A DNA stretch of 30,000 nucleotides from Nemertoderma westbladi (GCA_032718475.1 JAUCBJ010002554.1:1-30000), one strand, 5' to 3'; counted from the stretch's first letter, positions 1 to 10,293 are shown. Program-made: numbers and translations. Notes: generated from the sequence alone by a model not told the origin.

Positions 1-120
1 ATTGCCTACTGCAATACAGAAGCGATATCCGTTATTGTTCTTACCAGAACAATATTAAACTGTATTTAATGCCTACACTGCAATACAGACTAAATATCCG
101 TTATTGTTCGCGCTTTTAGA
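1..120. repeat. Two-copy short direct repeat at the left edge
   Basis: A segment of about 37-39 bases (GCCTAC..TGCAATACAGA...ATATCCGTTATTGTTC) occurs at about 4-40 and again, slightly changed, at about 70-108. The left edge may be cut by the window. No coding sense is visible. The adjoining dispersed repeat starts at about 121. Confidence 0.5.
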
Positions 121-850
121 CCTTTGGCAGTTTAACCCGCCAAATTATGATGTCTTCTAGATAATAAATCACTTTTAGCCTATGACAAGTATTTAATTCA
201 CTACACTAGTCGAAACCAATCTGTGCGCGATCATTCACCCGCTGGATATACCCGGGAGATTGGGTTCGACGGCTTAATCTTATTGCTATGTAAGCCTAAT
301 GTATTATTCGACTGACAGTATTATATAATCTCTGACAATATTATTCACCTTCGGGAAATATTAACAGTTCCTTTAGGACGTGGCGCTCTATCTATATAAA
401 CAGAGTTATGACTTAAACTACTCACAACGATATGGCTTAGTTACAATTCACATATATGGCGCATTCTTTAGGAAATGCTTCGTTATCAGTCTCACTCATA
501 CACAATGCTGCACAATACTGCACACTAATCTGCCGATCTTCACTGATTTTAGTCACATATAAAAGGAACACGGACCGAATCATGTAGGGTCTATCAAATA
601 ACATTAGATTCACTTCAAACCACTTTAACATAAGTCACAATTGTTATATGTAACCCTTCTCTCTTACCTTCGGTATATCAAGAATATTGGGTTTCGGGGT
701 TATTTATCGTTATTCCAAATATAATAATTCATCAACCATATTATGAAGAACTGACAGTAAATAGCAGTATAACAATATAAAGTATGCACAGGTTGTTTGA
801 TTAGGTTGGTTGATATGATATTGGTTGATATGATGATACTGATACTTAAC
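121..850 (+). repeat. Dispersed 1.2 kb repeat, copy 1, left part
   Basis: This stretch aligns by eye, in the same orientation, with 24383-25050. Shared blocks include GCAGTTTAAC, GCGCGATCATTCACCC, a block around 355-400 (TTCCTTTAGGACGTGGCGCT) and the GCGCATTCTTTAGGAAATGC block. It resumes after the LINE at about 5391, so the LINE inserted into this repeat. No long ORF is present in either copy; the short ORFs here are not shared between copies. The repeat class is unknown: I see no terminal inverted repeat. The exact breakpoint with the LINE (about 780-870) is not resolved. Confidence 0.75.
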
Positions 851-1040
851 AGGGCAATGTGAAACATATTGAGTACCGGTACCAATTGGACACTTGGCTG
901 CAATTCTCATAAACTGCAATACTTCTTATTATATATAATTATCTGATCTTTATATCTTTATTTGATTTATTATATGTGCACGTGTAATAGTTCACTACCA
1001 TCGACGGCTGCATTGTCATTGTTACTATTATATTTCTGCA

Positions 1041-2189
1041 ATGAGCGGCACGAAGAAGGGTAAGCGGACTGCTGCTACACGAGTATCGCTCGCTACTGAC
1101 GCAGGGTCTAGATTACCAGTTTCTAGTCCTTTGCCAACTGCTAGGCCTACTAGAATCGATATGTCGAAGTTATTTTCGTGCGATTCGTGTTCAGCTTTGT
1201 TCGTATCCAAAGCAGACTTTGACATACACTCAACTTCATGCGGATTCGATTCTGTCTCCGAGAATGACTCGGTTAACGATTGTTGCCCCCATTGTGATAA
1301 GAAGGTGAGTGGCAGCAATTGTTTGGGGTGCGAGGTCTGTGGTCATTGGATTCACGGTTCCTGTCTTCGTCTTTCGGAGGCGCAACTTGCTGTGGTTGGT
1401 AACTGCAAAAACTGTAAGATCGTCTGCAACAAATGTGAAGGTCAATGGGATTCAGCAATCAGTGACTATTCTCGGTTGGATTCTACCTCGAAGAGAGATA
1501 ATGAACTGCTAAATAAACTCGAGAAATCTCTAAAAGATCACACTGCTCTATTAAACACTAAGTTTGAAGATTTGCGGAGTGAAATCGCAGCTAGGGACGA
1601 CTCCCCGGTAGATAGCTCCTCCAACCCATGGTTCAAAGTACCTGTGACTACAACGAACAGGGGGAACACTAAAGCTTCCTCTTCTCGTGTCCCGATGATT
1701 TCTGTCGACGATGTAGGAAAGGAACTTCAAGAGCAGCAGAAACGGGAGAAAAACTTTGTTATACGCGGTCTCGATCTACCAGAGGATAAAGGCAAAGAGC
1801 TGGAATTCGTTAACAGTTTCATAAGTAAGGAATTATCCATCGCGGGATCCGTTGATAAAGTACTATTTAGGCGCAACAAACATGGCGAAGGATCATCATT
1901 GTTAATTGTACAAGCATCAAATCTCGTAAGCAAGTCCCAAGTCATAAAGGAGAAGTCGAAACTGAGAAATTCCGTTGATCATCGGAATGTCTTTATTGAC
2001 AACGATCTAACCAAACTACAGATGCAGCAAGCTTACCTACGTCGACAGTCGAGGGCTTCCAGACCACTAGGACATGCGACTACAACCACAGCCAGCGCGT
2101 TTACTCTGGCTACCCCAGCTGATTCCGCCAGACCTACTGCTACTGGCACCCAGGAGCATGCCGTCCGGGGAAATCTGGGAAACGCGTAA
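1041..2189 (+). CDS. LINE ORF1 protein: zinc fingers, coiled coil, RRM-like region
   Basis: A 382-residue ORF that starts at an ATG and is intact to TAA at 2187-2189. A C2HC finger lies at residues 47-67 (C47, C50, H63, C67). It is followed by a PHD-like Cys/His cluster at about 82-131 (C82, C85, C94, C97, C100, H102, H105, C108, C122, C125, C128, C132). A charged, heptad-like segment at about 152-186 suggests a coiled coil. Residues about 235-338 (KNFVIRGL...NVFIDNDLTKLQ) resemble the RRM and C-terminal region of LINE ORF1 proteins. ORF1 proteins bind the element RNA and form RNPs; that role is inferred from the family. The last 67 nt overlap the open ORF2 frame, which is shifted by -1. The C-terminal 45 residues are Thr/Ala/Pro-rich and probably unstructured. 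Confidence 0.85.
   Translation: MSGTKKGKRTAATRVSLATDAGSRLPVSSPLPTARPTRIDMSKLFSCDSCSALFVSKADFDIHSTSCGFDSVSENDSVNDCCPHCDKKVSGSNCLGCEVCGHWIHGSCLRLSEAQLAVVGNCKNCKIVCNKCEGQWDSAISDYSRLDSTSKRDNELLNKLEKSLKDHTALLNTKFEDLRSEIAARDDSPVDSSSNPWFKVPVTTTNRGNTKASSSRVPMISVDDVGKELQEQQKREKNFVIRGLDLPEDKGKELEFVNSFISKELSIAGSVDKVLFRRNKHGEGSSLLIVQASNLVSKSQVIKEKSKLRNSVDHRNVFIDNDLTKLQMQQAYLRRQSRASRPLGHATTTTASAFTLATPADSARPTATGTQEHAVRGNLGNA
2168..2183 (+). promoter_or_regulatory. Candidate -1 ribosomal frameshift signal between LINE ORF1 and ORF2
   Basis: Two X_XXY_YYZ heptamers occur in the ORF1 frame: G GGA AAT (2168-2174) and G GGA AAC (2177-2183). The second lies one codon before the ORF1 stop at 2187. A -1 slip at either leads into the open ORF2 frame. 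GGGAAAC is an established slippery sequence in retroviruses. A weak 6-bp hairpin with a 3-nt loop (AGACGC/GTGTCT) lies at 2202-2216. Its 18-nt spacing from the heptamer is longer than the usual 5-9 nt, so the stimulator is uncertain. Confidence 0.6.
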
Positions 2190-5016
2190 CGGGGGAATAC
2201 CAGACGCACTGTGTCTCGCCTTTCATAGAATGTTGTTGCTTCAACGCCCAATCTCTAGGTAACAAATTGGCCGAATTGAACGCTTTTTTGGCCGACTGCG
2301 AATTTGACGTAATCGGAATTACGGAAACCTGGCTGACGAGCTCCTTTACTGATGGTATGCTGTCCGGGAACGGGAAGTTTAGTGTTTATCGCAACGATCG
2401 TGTTTTAAGGGCAGGCGGTGTCGCAATCCTTATCCGTGACTGCGCCCTGGGAGCACCTATCCATCGAATTGAACTTTCTGGTGAAAAATTCGAAGGTCTG
2501 GAGATCGTCGCCCTCGATCTCGTAGGTCAGCATCCTTGCCGTTTGATTTGCGTTTATCGAACCCCTTCCTCGTCAAACGATGATGATCGCCGGTTATGTC
2601 TGGGTTTATCAGATTTATGCAATGTGGACTTTCCTGTAACAGTTTTTGGTGACTTTAATTTGCCTCTTTTTAACTGGTCTGATGGATCCCACCCTGATAA
2701 TAGTCTCTATAATACTTTTTCTAATTTTATTTTAGAAAGTGGCCTTGAACAACTCCAATTTAAACCAACTCGCTTAAATAGTGTGTTAGATCTTGTTTTC
2801 ACTTCTGAGGATATGTTCGTATCTGATGTTGATACTCGCGAAAATTTTTCGACTAGTGATCATTCAGGAATTATTTTTAGTATCGTTTCTCCTAAACAGT
2901 ATGTTCAAAATGATGATGCCGGTTTTTATAACTTTAAGAAAGGCAACTATATAAGCTTTGGTGCATACTTAGATAATTATAACTGGTCCGATGTATATAA
3001 CAATTGTGAATCTGTGGATGATTATTGGTTGGCATTTGCCGAAATTTTGAAATCCGGTATCGAAAAATTTGTACCTTTCACTAAAATTTCAAGTAATAAA
3101 TCACATCCGCGCTTTATAACGAAATTACAAAAGCGAAAGAAATTGTTATGGCGTCGTCGCCACACAGAAAACGGCCAAGAGGAGTATAAGAAATGTGCCA
3201 AGGCCGTTTCTAAAGGCATCTTTAGAGTGGCTTGTGCACGTGAAAACAAAATATTAACATCTGGCAAGCCTAACGCTATTTTTACTTATGTTAATAGCAA
3301 ACGTAAAGTCAGATCGGGTATATCTGCGTTTAAAATGAATGGCAAAGTAATAATTGATGACACTACTAAAGCACATATATTTTCTGAAGTTTTTTCTGAG
3401 AATTTTACAAAGGATAATGAATCAATGCCTATTTTTAACCGTAGAGTAGCTAATGGTGTACACATTTCCACTGTAGATTTTTCCCCTGGTGCTGTTTATT
3501 CTGTACTTAAGAATATTAAGGCTAAATGTGGAAAAACTCCAGATGGTTTTCCCAGTTTTATTTTTGCGAAACTACCTAAATGTTTATCTGTTCCGTTGTC
3601 TATTTTATTTAAAGTATCATTTGAATCTCACGCTTTACCCTCTATATGGCTCACTGCTAACATTATCCCCCTCTTTAAGAAGGGCAGCCACACTAATCCG
3701 TATAACTACCGCCCCATTTCGCTTACATGTGTAACATGTAAAATAATGGAGTTATGTATCAAAAATGATGTATTATTGTACCTAAGGTTGCATAATATTA
3801 TTAGTAAGTCGCAACATGGATTTATGAAACGTCGCAGTACTTGTACTCAATTGCTTGACAGTACTAATAAATGGTTTAAGCTGCTTGACAGTCGCAGCTC
3901 TATAGACGTTATATACATAGATTTCGCCAAGGCGTTTGATTCTGTCGTTCACTGTAAACTTTTGGCTAAACTTGCTAGCTACGGTATCTCGGGTCACTTG
4001 TTATTGTGGATTGGTGCTTTTCTATGTAATCGTACCCAACAAGTCTTGGTTGGTAATACTATTTCTGTCGTAAGCAAAGTTATATCAGGTACAATTCAAG
4101 GAAGCGTTTTAGGGCCATTATTATTTTTACTCTATGTTAATGATTTACCTGATATTATAGGTACCGGCACCTGTTGTAATTTATTCGCTGACGATCTCAA
4201 GTTGTACAGCAAATCATCAGACATCCATTCATTGGCAGAAGCTCTCAAATCACTAGAGACTTGGGAAAATGAGTGGCAGGTCAAGATAGCTGCACACAAA
4301 TGTTCAGTAGTTCATTTATCTACAACTTGTATAAAGGTGTCACCTGTGCAATACTTTCTTAATGGTAACCTTATAAAAAATGATGACTTTTGTAGAGATC
4401 TTGGTGTAATTGTGAATCATGATTTGAAATTTGATCTTCACTACCGTGAACAAGTAAAGAAGGCGTATAGAGTAGTGAATATTTTATTTAAGTGTTTTTA
4501 TACCGGTAACCTGAAAGCCATTTGTACAGCGTATAAGTCATATGCCAGACCATTACTAGAATAATGTACTGCCATTTGCTCTCCATTTACGTTAGGTAGT
4601 ATTGATTTAATCGAACGGGTTCAGCGTTACTTCACCCGGCGTCTTTTTAAGCGCTGTAACCTCGGCAGCCGTAGTTACATGGAGAGAATTAATTTTCTTA
4701 AGCTACAACCTCTAGAAGTACGTATATTTATGATTTAAAAATGGTGTATAGTATTTTTCATAATGATGTTGATCTAAATTTTAATGACTTTTTCACTTTA
4801 AGTACCAATATTAGAAATAGAGGCCATAACCGTAAGCTTTTCAAATCGTTTTGCCGTCTACAAATTGTAAAAAACTCTTTTTCAAACAGAACTGTAGATA
4901 TTTGGAATTCCTTACCCGAAGAAATTGTCAATTCTGCAAATGTAAATATTTTTACTGATAAATTGAAAGATGTTGATCTATTGCCATATTGTCATTTTAA
5001 CAGATTTTTAAATTAA
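2178..5016 (+). CDS. LINE ORF2 polyprotein (APE endonuclease + reverse transcriptase), lightly disabled
   Basis: The frame is open from 2123. Conserved protein is recognisable from about 2234 and the first in-frame ATG (2357) lies downstream of the catalytic ITETW motif, so translation probably depends on frameshifting from ORF1. The endonuclease has ITETW (2318-2332), GDFN near 2650 and SDHSG near 2857. The reverse transcriptase has motif A IDFAKAFD around 3917-3940, the IQGSVLGPLLF block near 4096-4128 and FADD at 4184-4195. Two lesions are visible: TAA at 4562-4564 where the family has an aromatic residue after PLLE, and a frameshift near 4728. The C-terminal 91 residues continue in a different frame from 4741 to TAA at 5014-5016. 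Both look like post-insertion decay. The enzyme would nick target DNA and copy the element RNA by target-primed reverse transcription. Confidence 0.85.
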
Positions 5017-5391
5017 CCACATATATTTTTTATTTGTTTTTATTTATATTTAATCTACCAAATAGTTTTTAATATTTTTGTCATTTTTATAATAAGGATC
5101 AACAAATTATGTTTTTTTTACTTGATGATATAATCTCTGTTTACTTGGTTTTATTTCGTTGGTCATTCTTGTAGTTTTATTGTTGTTGTTTGTATTTTAG
5201 CGTTTATCCCTCTATCTGTTGCCTTTGCCCTTCTACTTAAATGTGTATTTTATCCACCTGTAAGTGTAATTTTATATATCTAATTATAACTTCTAATTAG
5301 GTATTTGTACCTAGGTGGTGTTCCCCCTGTTTATATTTTATTCTTTAAAATTAAACTGAGTGTTTTAAATAAATAAATAAATAAATAAATA
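5017..5391 (+). other. LINE 3' UTR and AAAT-repeat tail
   Basis: This is T-rich, non-coding sequence after the ORF2 stop. It ends in about six AAAT units at 5366-5391. Short-microsatellite tails are the rule for CR1-group elements, which lack long poly(A). Unique repeat-copy sequence resumes immediately afterwards at AGGTATGG. Confidence 0.7.
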
Positions 5392-5940
5392 GGTATGGTA
5401 TGTTATGTTGTGATAAATGCAGTGATCAGACATCAGATAACGGATATATGTCCTTATAATTAAGCCTACTAGTGTAGGGCTAAAGCCGTTCTTCCTGGCT
5501 TAGAATCACCAACAACACTAAAAACTGATAAGAATAACTATAAGAATACCAGCTACCCTTATTCTACAAAGATCTCACCCACCACAGAGAATGAGCATAC
5601 AGATAGGAAATTCAGTTCAGTAGATCTGTGATAGGTCAAAATCAAAACCAACTCAAATCCTATTGGCAGATACAGAAGGCAGGGCTATGGGGCAACGTGG
5701 CAATATCAGCCGTTAGCCGTCGTCATGGTAGCGACACTGTTTTCAAGAGTATCGAGCTTTTACGTCACGAAATTGCAGATTATGTCCTCTAAAGTACAAA
5801 TACAGAAGAAATGGCTTTTATGTCCTCCAAAACACCAGTACAGCAAGGACACGGCCTTTTTATGCCTGGTAAACCAACCACAGAGTACTTTACGGGGATA
5901 ATAACCGGCTAATTACGCAAAAGCTTTTACAACATTTATA
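5391..5940 (+). repeat. Dispersed 1.2 kb repeat, copy 1, right part
   Basis: This aligns with 25055-25550: CTAAAGCCGTTCT, GTCGTCAT, ATTATGTCC.CTAAAGTACA and CAGAGTACTTT.CGGGG. Both copies contain about three degenerate 40-45 bp tandem units around the word TTTTATGTCC.CTAAAACACC (copy 1 about 5785-5890; copy 2 about 25395-25500). Similarity stops at the AAAAGC.TTTACA motif (5935 here, 25550 in the other copy), which I take as the right end. Confidence 0.75.
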
Positions 5941-5945
5941 GCACA

Positions 5946-6500
5946 AACTACAAGCAGCTACTCATGGAGTGGATCCACATGCATTCTTATCTTTCCTGGG
6001 TGACTTTAATGTCTCCTTCACTCCTCAACATCGCCATGAGTCTACATCACAAATCACACGATTCATACAGTATCGCAGTTCGAACCAAGATTTATCCGTA
6101 CACGAAATCTATAAGACTTCAAACCTGGTCGACAATATTATAATGTCCTTCACACGATTTAGAGTTTCTTCGCACAATCTACTGTCTGAAAAAGGACGAT
6201 GGAAGATTCCACCATTATTGCAACGAGGCTCGAGGAAGTGCACCTGTTCCGATGAAATCCAAGACGAGTTACATGTGGTATCCTTGTGCAAGATTACATT
6301 GTCTCAAAGAATTTTCCACGGACTTTACCCTTGCAATCTAACGGTGTTTGAGTTGCGCCGATATTAAAAAGTTATGTATCTTGCTAACAAAAATCCTAAA
6401 TAAGTTCAATTAGAATCGCCGTACAAAAGTCCATATCTACTCCAGAAGGAAATACATTGCAAACCTGGGTCATATAAATCATAATGAACGAGAACTAAAC
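5946..6500 (+). pseudogene. Decayed retroelement protein fragment with Cys/His motif
   Basis: An open frame at 5969-6367 (132 residues) begins with an endonuclease-like SFLGDFNVS and passes into FTRFRVSSHNLLSEKGRW. It then has a Cys/His stretch (residues C-T-C, followed by QDELHVVSLC). Similar 'RFR.SSH.L..E.GRW ... C.C...DE.H....C' segments are, from memory, common in C-terminal parts of invertebrate reverse-transcriptase-like proteins. The direct fusion of an endonuclease-like word to a C-terminal-like zinc segment suggests a rearranged relic rather than a gene. It lies just upstream of an RTE/I-like LINE relic in the same orientation; whether they are one element is unclear. Bases 6368-6500 show no coding sense. 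Confidence 0.45.
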
Positions 6501-7285
6501 TTCGTCAAGGAATCATATTCAGATAGTCCTGGTTTCACATCAAACAGCTGGAAACGGGCAAATCAGACTGGGCTGCGTACCGATTCACGCACTACAGCTG
6601 AGCAACAGGTATGAGGCTCTTACCTCTGAAGAAGCAGATCAATAGTGAGGGCTATACGGCCTTCAAAGAGACAGTTAAGGCAGCATTTGCAGAAACAGTT
6701 CCTGTACCCTCGAAGCAGAAAATGGGCACCCTGGATGGTATGACCACATAAAGACTAAGGCGGCCAAGAATGGGCCAATTCATCAGTTAAGACTACTTAT
6801 AGGTCCCTGAACAGGCAGTACTCTGATAATCTAAAGGAACTTATAAACCTTCAGGTTCATGCCATTACTGATACCGATGACAGCAGGCAATCAGCCCCGG
6901 CATGACATTCGATCAACCTGTCGACTGAGAGGAAAAACCAGCCAAAGTTTATTGCAGAATCGCCATGTGATCGCATCAATGGTTAGAAATCCCGCTTTAA
7001 AAAGCTCCTACTGTAAATATTGACAGGGTAATGCCTGGTAAGTGGAACAAAAAGTCTTTACCCCCAGACAAATACTGTAAGTTGGTGCCAGTTGCTAAGA
7101 AGGGCACCTAACACTATGAATCTTTACGTGGAATCTCATTTAACTCGTTTGCTGCAAAGCTATACAATAGAATTCTATTAAATCGCATCATGGATCCCAT
7201 CCCATTGAGAGACTGCTCCGTGGAAATCAGAACGGGTTCCGTAAAGGTCGAGGGACCATGGAGCCTATTCTGGCTCTTAGCTACT
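6500..7285 (+). pseudogene. Heavily decayed LINE relic (same family as 26679-28530)
   Basis: Nucleotide and conceptual protein similarity to the minus-strand LINE at 27570-28520 is clear in several patches: LSNRYEAL (about 6599), AAETVPV-like (about 6690), the RSLNRQYS-like patch (about 6805-6830), DSRQS (about 6880), LVPV.KKG (about 7080-7108) and GNQNGFRKG.GTMEPI (about 7220-7268). Multiple stops, indels and a deletion near 7040-7075 disrupt it. Similarity ends just after the MEPILAL patch, before the reverse-transcriptase catalytic aspartates, so no active-site motif is retained. Confidence 0.7.
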
Positions 7286-7598
7286 TCCCGCTATATTTTT
7301 CACCCATATTTGACTATTTATTCTCAAGGGGTCATATTTTTACTGTCACCAGATCCTAAAATGTTTACTCCATTATACTTTATGTAAATCTTCGTCATTT
7401 TATTCTTGATATATTTCGTTTCGTTTTCTTCATTCAAAAATATATTGGTATTCAGTAGAATTGTTAAACAGTTTGGTGAAATACACACAGACTTTCGGCT
7501 GTCATATTTCACTTTTAAGTTTACCCCCCTTGTTAAGAATTCCAGGTTTTCACTAAAAATCCAGGTTATAGAAGGGCTGAATCTAACCAAAACAATAA
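7286..7598. other. Non-coding, AT-rich; nothing recognised
   Basis: Short T-rich open frames exist on both strands (e.g. 7406-7630) but none has domain sense or a convincing start context. The stretch may be the remnant of a LINE 3' end. Confidence 0.4.
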
Positions 7599-7617
7599 GC
7601 GAATTAGTATATGTAGT

Positions 7618-7922
7618 GGTTATAAGGTAGAGGTTTTTCGTATCCACTAACATTAGTTTATTGATTTCTTTGTTGGTTAAGTAAATTAAATAATGTGCGA
7701 TCTTTAATTATTTTTGCTAGAAATTTTTACTGTTTGTATATTTGTGAATCTCTCCCAGTTGTATTTTGTATGTAAATACATAATGTAAATACTTATGTTT
7801 AGTGTGCGACAGGCCTAATATAATCAGGTAATAAATAAATAATAAATATTAAATAAATAAGTATTAACAAACGTTTTTAGTCTCACTAAAAGCAATAAAC
7901 TGTAAATAGGTTATAAGATAGA
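7618..7922. mobile_element. Small insertion (277 bp) flanked by 14-bp direct repeat, with an empty-site relative at 16977-17026
   Basis: GGTTATAAGGTAGA (7618-7631) and GGTTATAAGATAGA (7909-7922) flank 7632-7908. At 16977-17026 the left and right flanks (CGAATTAGTATATGTA and GAAATAAGCGCTATAAAACA) are contiguous around a single GGTTATAAGACAGA, as expected for an unoccupied relative. The insert is AT-rich, with TAAATAAATAA-type repeats around 7828-7862. This could be a 5'-truncated LINE 3' end, but about 45 bases follow that tract before the right repeat. The element class is unknown. Confidence 0.5.
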
Positions 7923-7941
7923 AATAAGCGCTATAAAACAC

Positions 7942-8470
7942 AATTACTTTAAGACATAGACTTGTTTGTTATCTAGAACCCAGCACCTGAAACGGAACTG
8001 TTATACTATACTTTAAGTGAACATAATTGTTAGGAATTATACAGAGAGAATCAATCGAATGATACATAACCATCCCAATTCTAGTAAGCAGATATATTTC
8101 AGGCTCCCTTACGGGCCATACGCCGCGCTAGCTGATTTATATCTGATGTTAAAACGTTTTGCCAAAAACATTAAACAAGATTTCTGTGATAATAAAATTT
8201 GACGGTGAATATTATCGAAGTCTTATAAAAGCGCGAACATAAAACCCGGCCAATAAAACCTTCGGTAACCCCTGCCCTACTAAAATAAATTCATCTAAAT
8301 ATTTGGCTAGTGATATCCGCACAGCAGGTGAAAACATCAGAATTATCATAATCACAATAAACTTTGATTATAACGTGAACTTTATCCTTATCCTTAGGCT
8401 CGCCCCAGTACATCATACGGAACTGGCATAATGAGTCCGGGCTATTTCACTACGTAATTGGGCTGGGAGG
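7942..8470. other. Non-coding; nothing recognised
   Basis: I see no coding domain, RNA gene or repeat structure. The 61-codon open frame at 8017-8202 has no recognisable features. Confidence 0.4.
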
Positions 8471-8499
8471 CAGGAGTCATTTTATAAGTTTTGTAGATC

Positions 8500-8890
8500 T
8501 TGTCTCAAAAATTACAATTTTGATGGTATAAGGGTTTTCGAGGTCGCTAATCAGGATGAAACTAGTTAAAATATTTCTGAAAATCCAAACATCATTTTTA
8601 GGCGCCATTCTGGTGCCACAGAACGAAAAGTTTAAGTAGCAAATATTTAAAACTTTAAATTTTGCCGTTGCTTTGTTAATTCTGAAGGTAATTCTTTTCT
8701 GGTTTTCAAGGGCGCTGATCACGATGCAACTCGTTACAAATCATTCGTGGTAACGCAACAATCATTTGTGGGACGAAAAATACAAGTAGCATAACATTTC
8801 AAACGCGAAAATCGAATTTGGTTGGTTTATTACGCTAATTTTGACTTTGAGTGTCATATTCGTGATCAGCATCTCAGATAAATTTTAGGA
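8500..8890. repeat. Diverged tandem repeat, about 170-190 bp units
   Basis: Unit 1 (about 8530-8700) and unit 2 (about 8703-8830) share the order GGTTTTC.AGG.CGCT.ATCA.GATG.AACT.GTTA, then a CA.CATTT block, ACGAAAA, AAGTAGCA and an AAATTT/AATCGAATTTGG block. A third, partial start (CGTGATCAGCATCTC) follows near 8861. The divergence is strong, so this is an old array or a repeat with internal subunits. Confidence 0.5.
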
Positions 8891-8966
8891 AAAGTCACGA
8901 AGTCTCGACTTTCACAACAAAGCTGACTCAAAGATACAGATGATTTACAAAAAATGTATAAAATGA

Positions 8967-9011
8967 CCCCCCACACCCCCCCCCCCCCCCCCCCACCCCC
9001 ACCCCCCACCG
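8967..9011. repeat. Poly(C) tract
   Basis: A low-complexity C run: a 19-C block at 8976-8994 plus flanking shorter C blocks broken by single A residues. Confidence 0.9.
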
Positions 9012-9063
9012 GGCCAAATAGGATTAACAATAGAGACGTGGACAACAGAATCCCCAGTAAGCG

Positions 9064-9163
9064 AACATATATTCAGTGGGATTACCGTAACATATATTCA
9101 GTGGGATTACCGTAACATATATTCAGTGGGATTACCGTAACATATATTCAGTGGGATTACCGT
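9064..9163. repeat. 25-bp tandem repeat, four copies
   Basis: Four essentially identical 25-bp units begin with CATATATTCAG at 9066, 9091, 9116 and 9141. The near identity points to recent expansion. Confidence 0.95.
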
Positions 9164-9919
9164 TTGGGTTATTTGTGTATGTTGAACAGAATAATTCAGT
9201 CAAGTTTTGGCTAGTAATATTGGCATCGCAGAGTTACTATTCGTATTATTATATTAAATTATTGTTAATGTTTATTGATATAATTCAAAAATCTCTCGAA
9301 AAACATAATCCTTGTGTATTCGGGGGAATTTCATTATAGTAACAACTATTTTATGTCCTTATCTCGGTATACGAACGGCCCTTCTCCAAGCCACAACTCT
9401 GATACAATAAAGTTTAATTCGTGGCTCATTAAATGCAGCTAAGGCCTCAAGCCTTCATCGATTGACTATAGAAATACCGGTACTTACAATATAGGCGCCG
9501 TTACAGTACAGTTAAATAGGGCCAGCATTATACTGAGCTGTACACACAGCTTCGTACACCATTACCAACATACCTTTGATTTATATTAAAGTTCCCCAAT
9601 CAATAAACTTGTTTAGATATATTAAAGGCCTATGGGCACTGGCTTACAGTGGATCATCAATCTTTGCTCTCGCTTTTTATTAAAACACTAAATATTCTGG
9701 AGAAAAAGGGCTGCGATCGTGAAGTTAATTAGAAACTGCCTTTGGGGGAAATTCGATCGCCGATTTTTCACTTTAATTTGACAGTTATTTCGGGTATTAA
9801 AGGCGAGTTCCTCAAAATTGTAGTTTATCCAAATCACTAAAATATTAAACTACTTTGAATAAATTGTATTGTATTTGTTTTATTTATTATTATAAATTGC
9901 CGTTTTATTTAAAAATAGG
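9164..9919. other. Intergenic, nothing recognised
   Basis: AT-rich sequence without a supported gene. The 62-codon frame at 9151-9339 overlaps the tandem repeat and looks spurious. The end (TTTATTTAAAAATAG at about 9905-9919) could serve as a splice acceptor for a 5' UTR exon of the gene at 9950. Confidence 0.4.
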
Positions 9920-9949
9920 AAAGAAGTTGTACATAAAATATATATTAAA

Positions 9950-10293
9950 ATGTCCTCGTTTAGAGAAATTCAGAATTCTGGAAGTTTAAACAAAGAGCAA
10001 GAAATATCGATTAATCAAAGTTTCGGTCCTATAGATTTGCGTAACTTTTCAAATCAATCCGAATTATCTCACAAGTCTAGCATTTTCACATCTATCGATA
10101 AACTTTCTAAGTCAGATTCCGTGACTGCATTCAACGTACAGACGGTTGAAGCAGACAACAGCTCCTACAGTGTACCACTGCCTAGGAGTTTAACCTACCA
10201 TTCATTGGTTATGCCTCTCCAGCTGGCTGCTGATATGTCTGCTGGGGTTTGGCGACCAATCACAAGGAAGGATAATAAACATCGCAGACAAAG
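9950..10293 (+). CDS. Candidate first coding exon of an unknown plus-strand gene
   Basis: It runs from an ATG at 9950 (context AAAATGT) to a strong donor AAG|GTGAGT at 10293/10294, giving 114 codons plus two bases. The composition is normal for protein: Ser/Asn-rich and polar in the first 60 residues, then a PLPRSLTYHSLVMPLQLAADMS segment and a basic end (RKDNKHRRQ). I recognise no domain, no signal peptide and no membrane span. A plausible continuation uses the acceptor ending TTACAG at about 10461, after which a frame in the right phase reads RHQYYEYYCCKVHLL and stays open to a TGA near 10639. An AATAAA at about 10709 could end the transcript. Alternatively the frame is a chance ORF; no second paralogous copy is available in the window to test it. 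Confidence 0.45.

Larger units (their letters stand above)
850..5391 (+). mobile_element. Nearly full-length CR1-group non-LTR retrotransposon (LINE)
   Basis: The order is a 5' UTR (about 850-1040), ORF1 (1041-2189), ORF2 (open from 2123, ending at 5016), a 3' UTR (5017-5365) and a 3' tail of AAAT units (5366-5391). The APE-type endonuclease, the reverse transcriptase with FADD, the zinc-finger ORF1 and a short-microsatellite tail instead of poly(A) are typical of the CR1 branch of the jockey superfamily. Only two obvious lesions are visible in ORF2, so the insertion is fairly young compared with its neighbours. It sits inside an older dispersed repeat whose intact copy is at 24383-25550. The 5' boundary is approximate and I could not define a clean target-site duplication. 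Confidence 0.85.
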
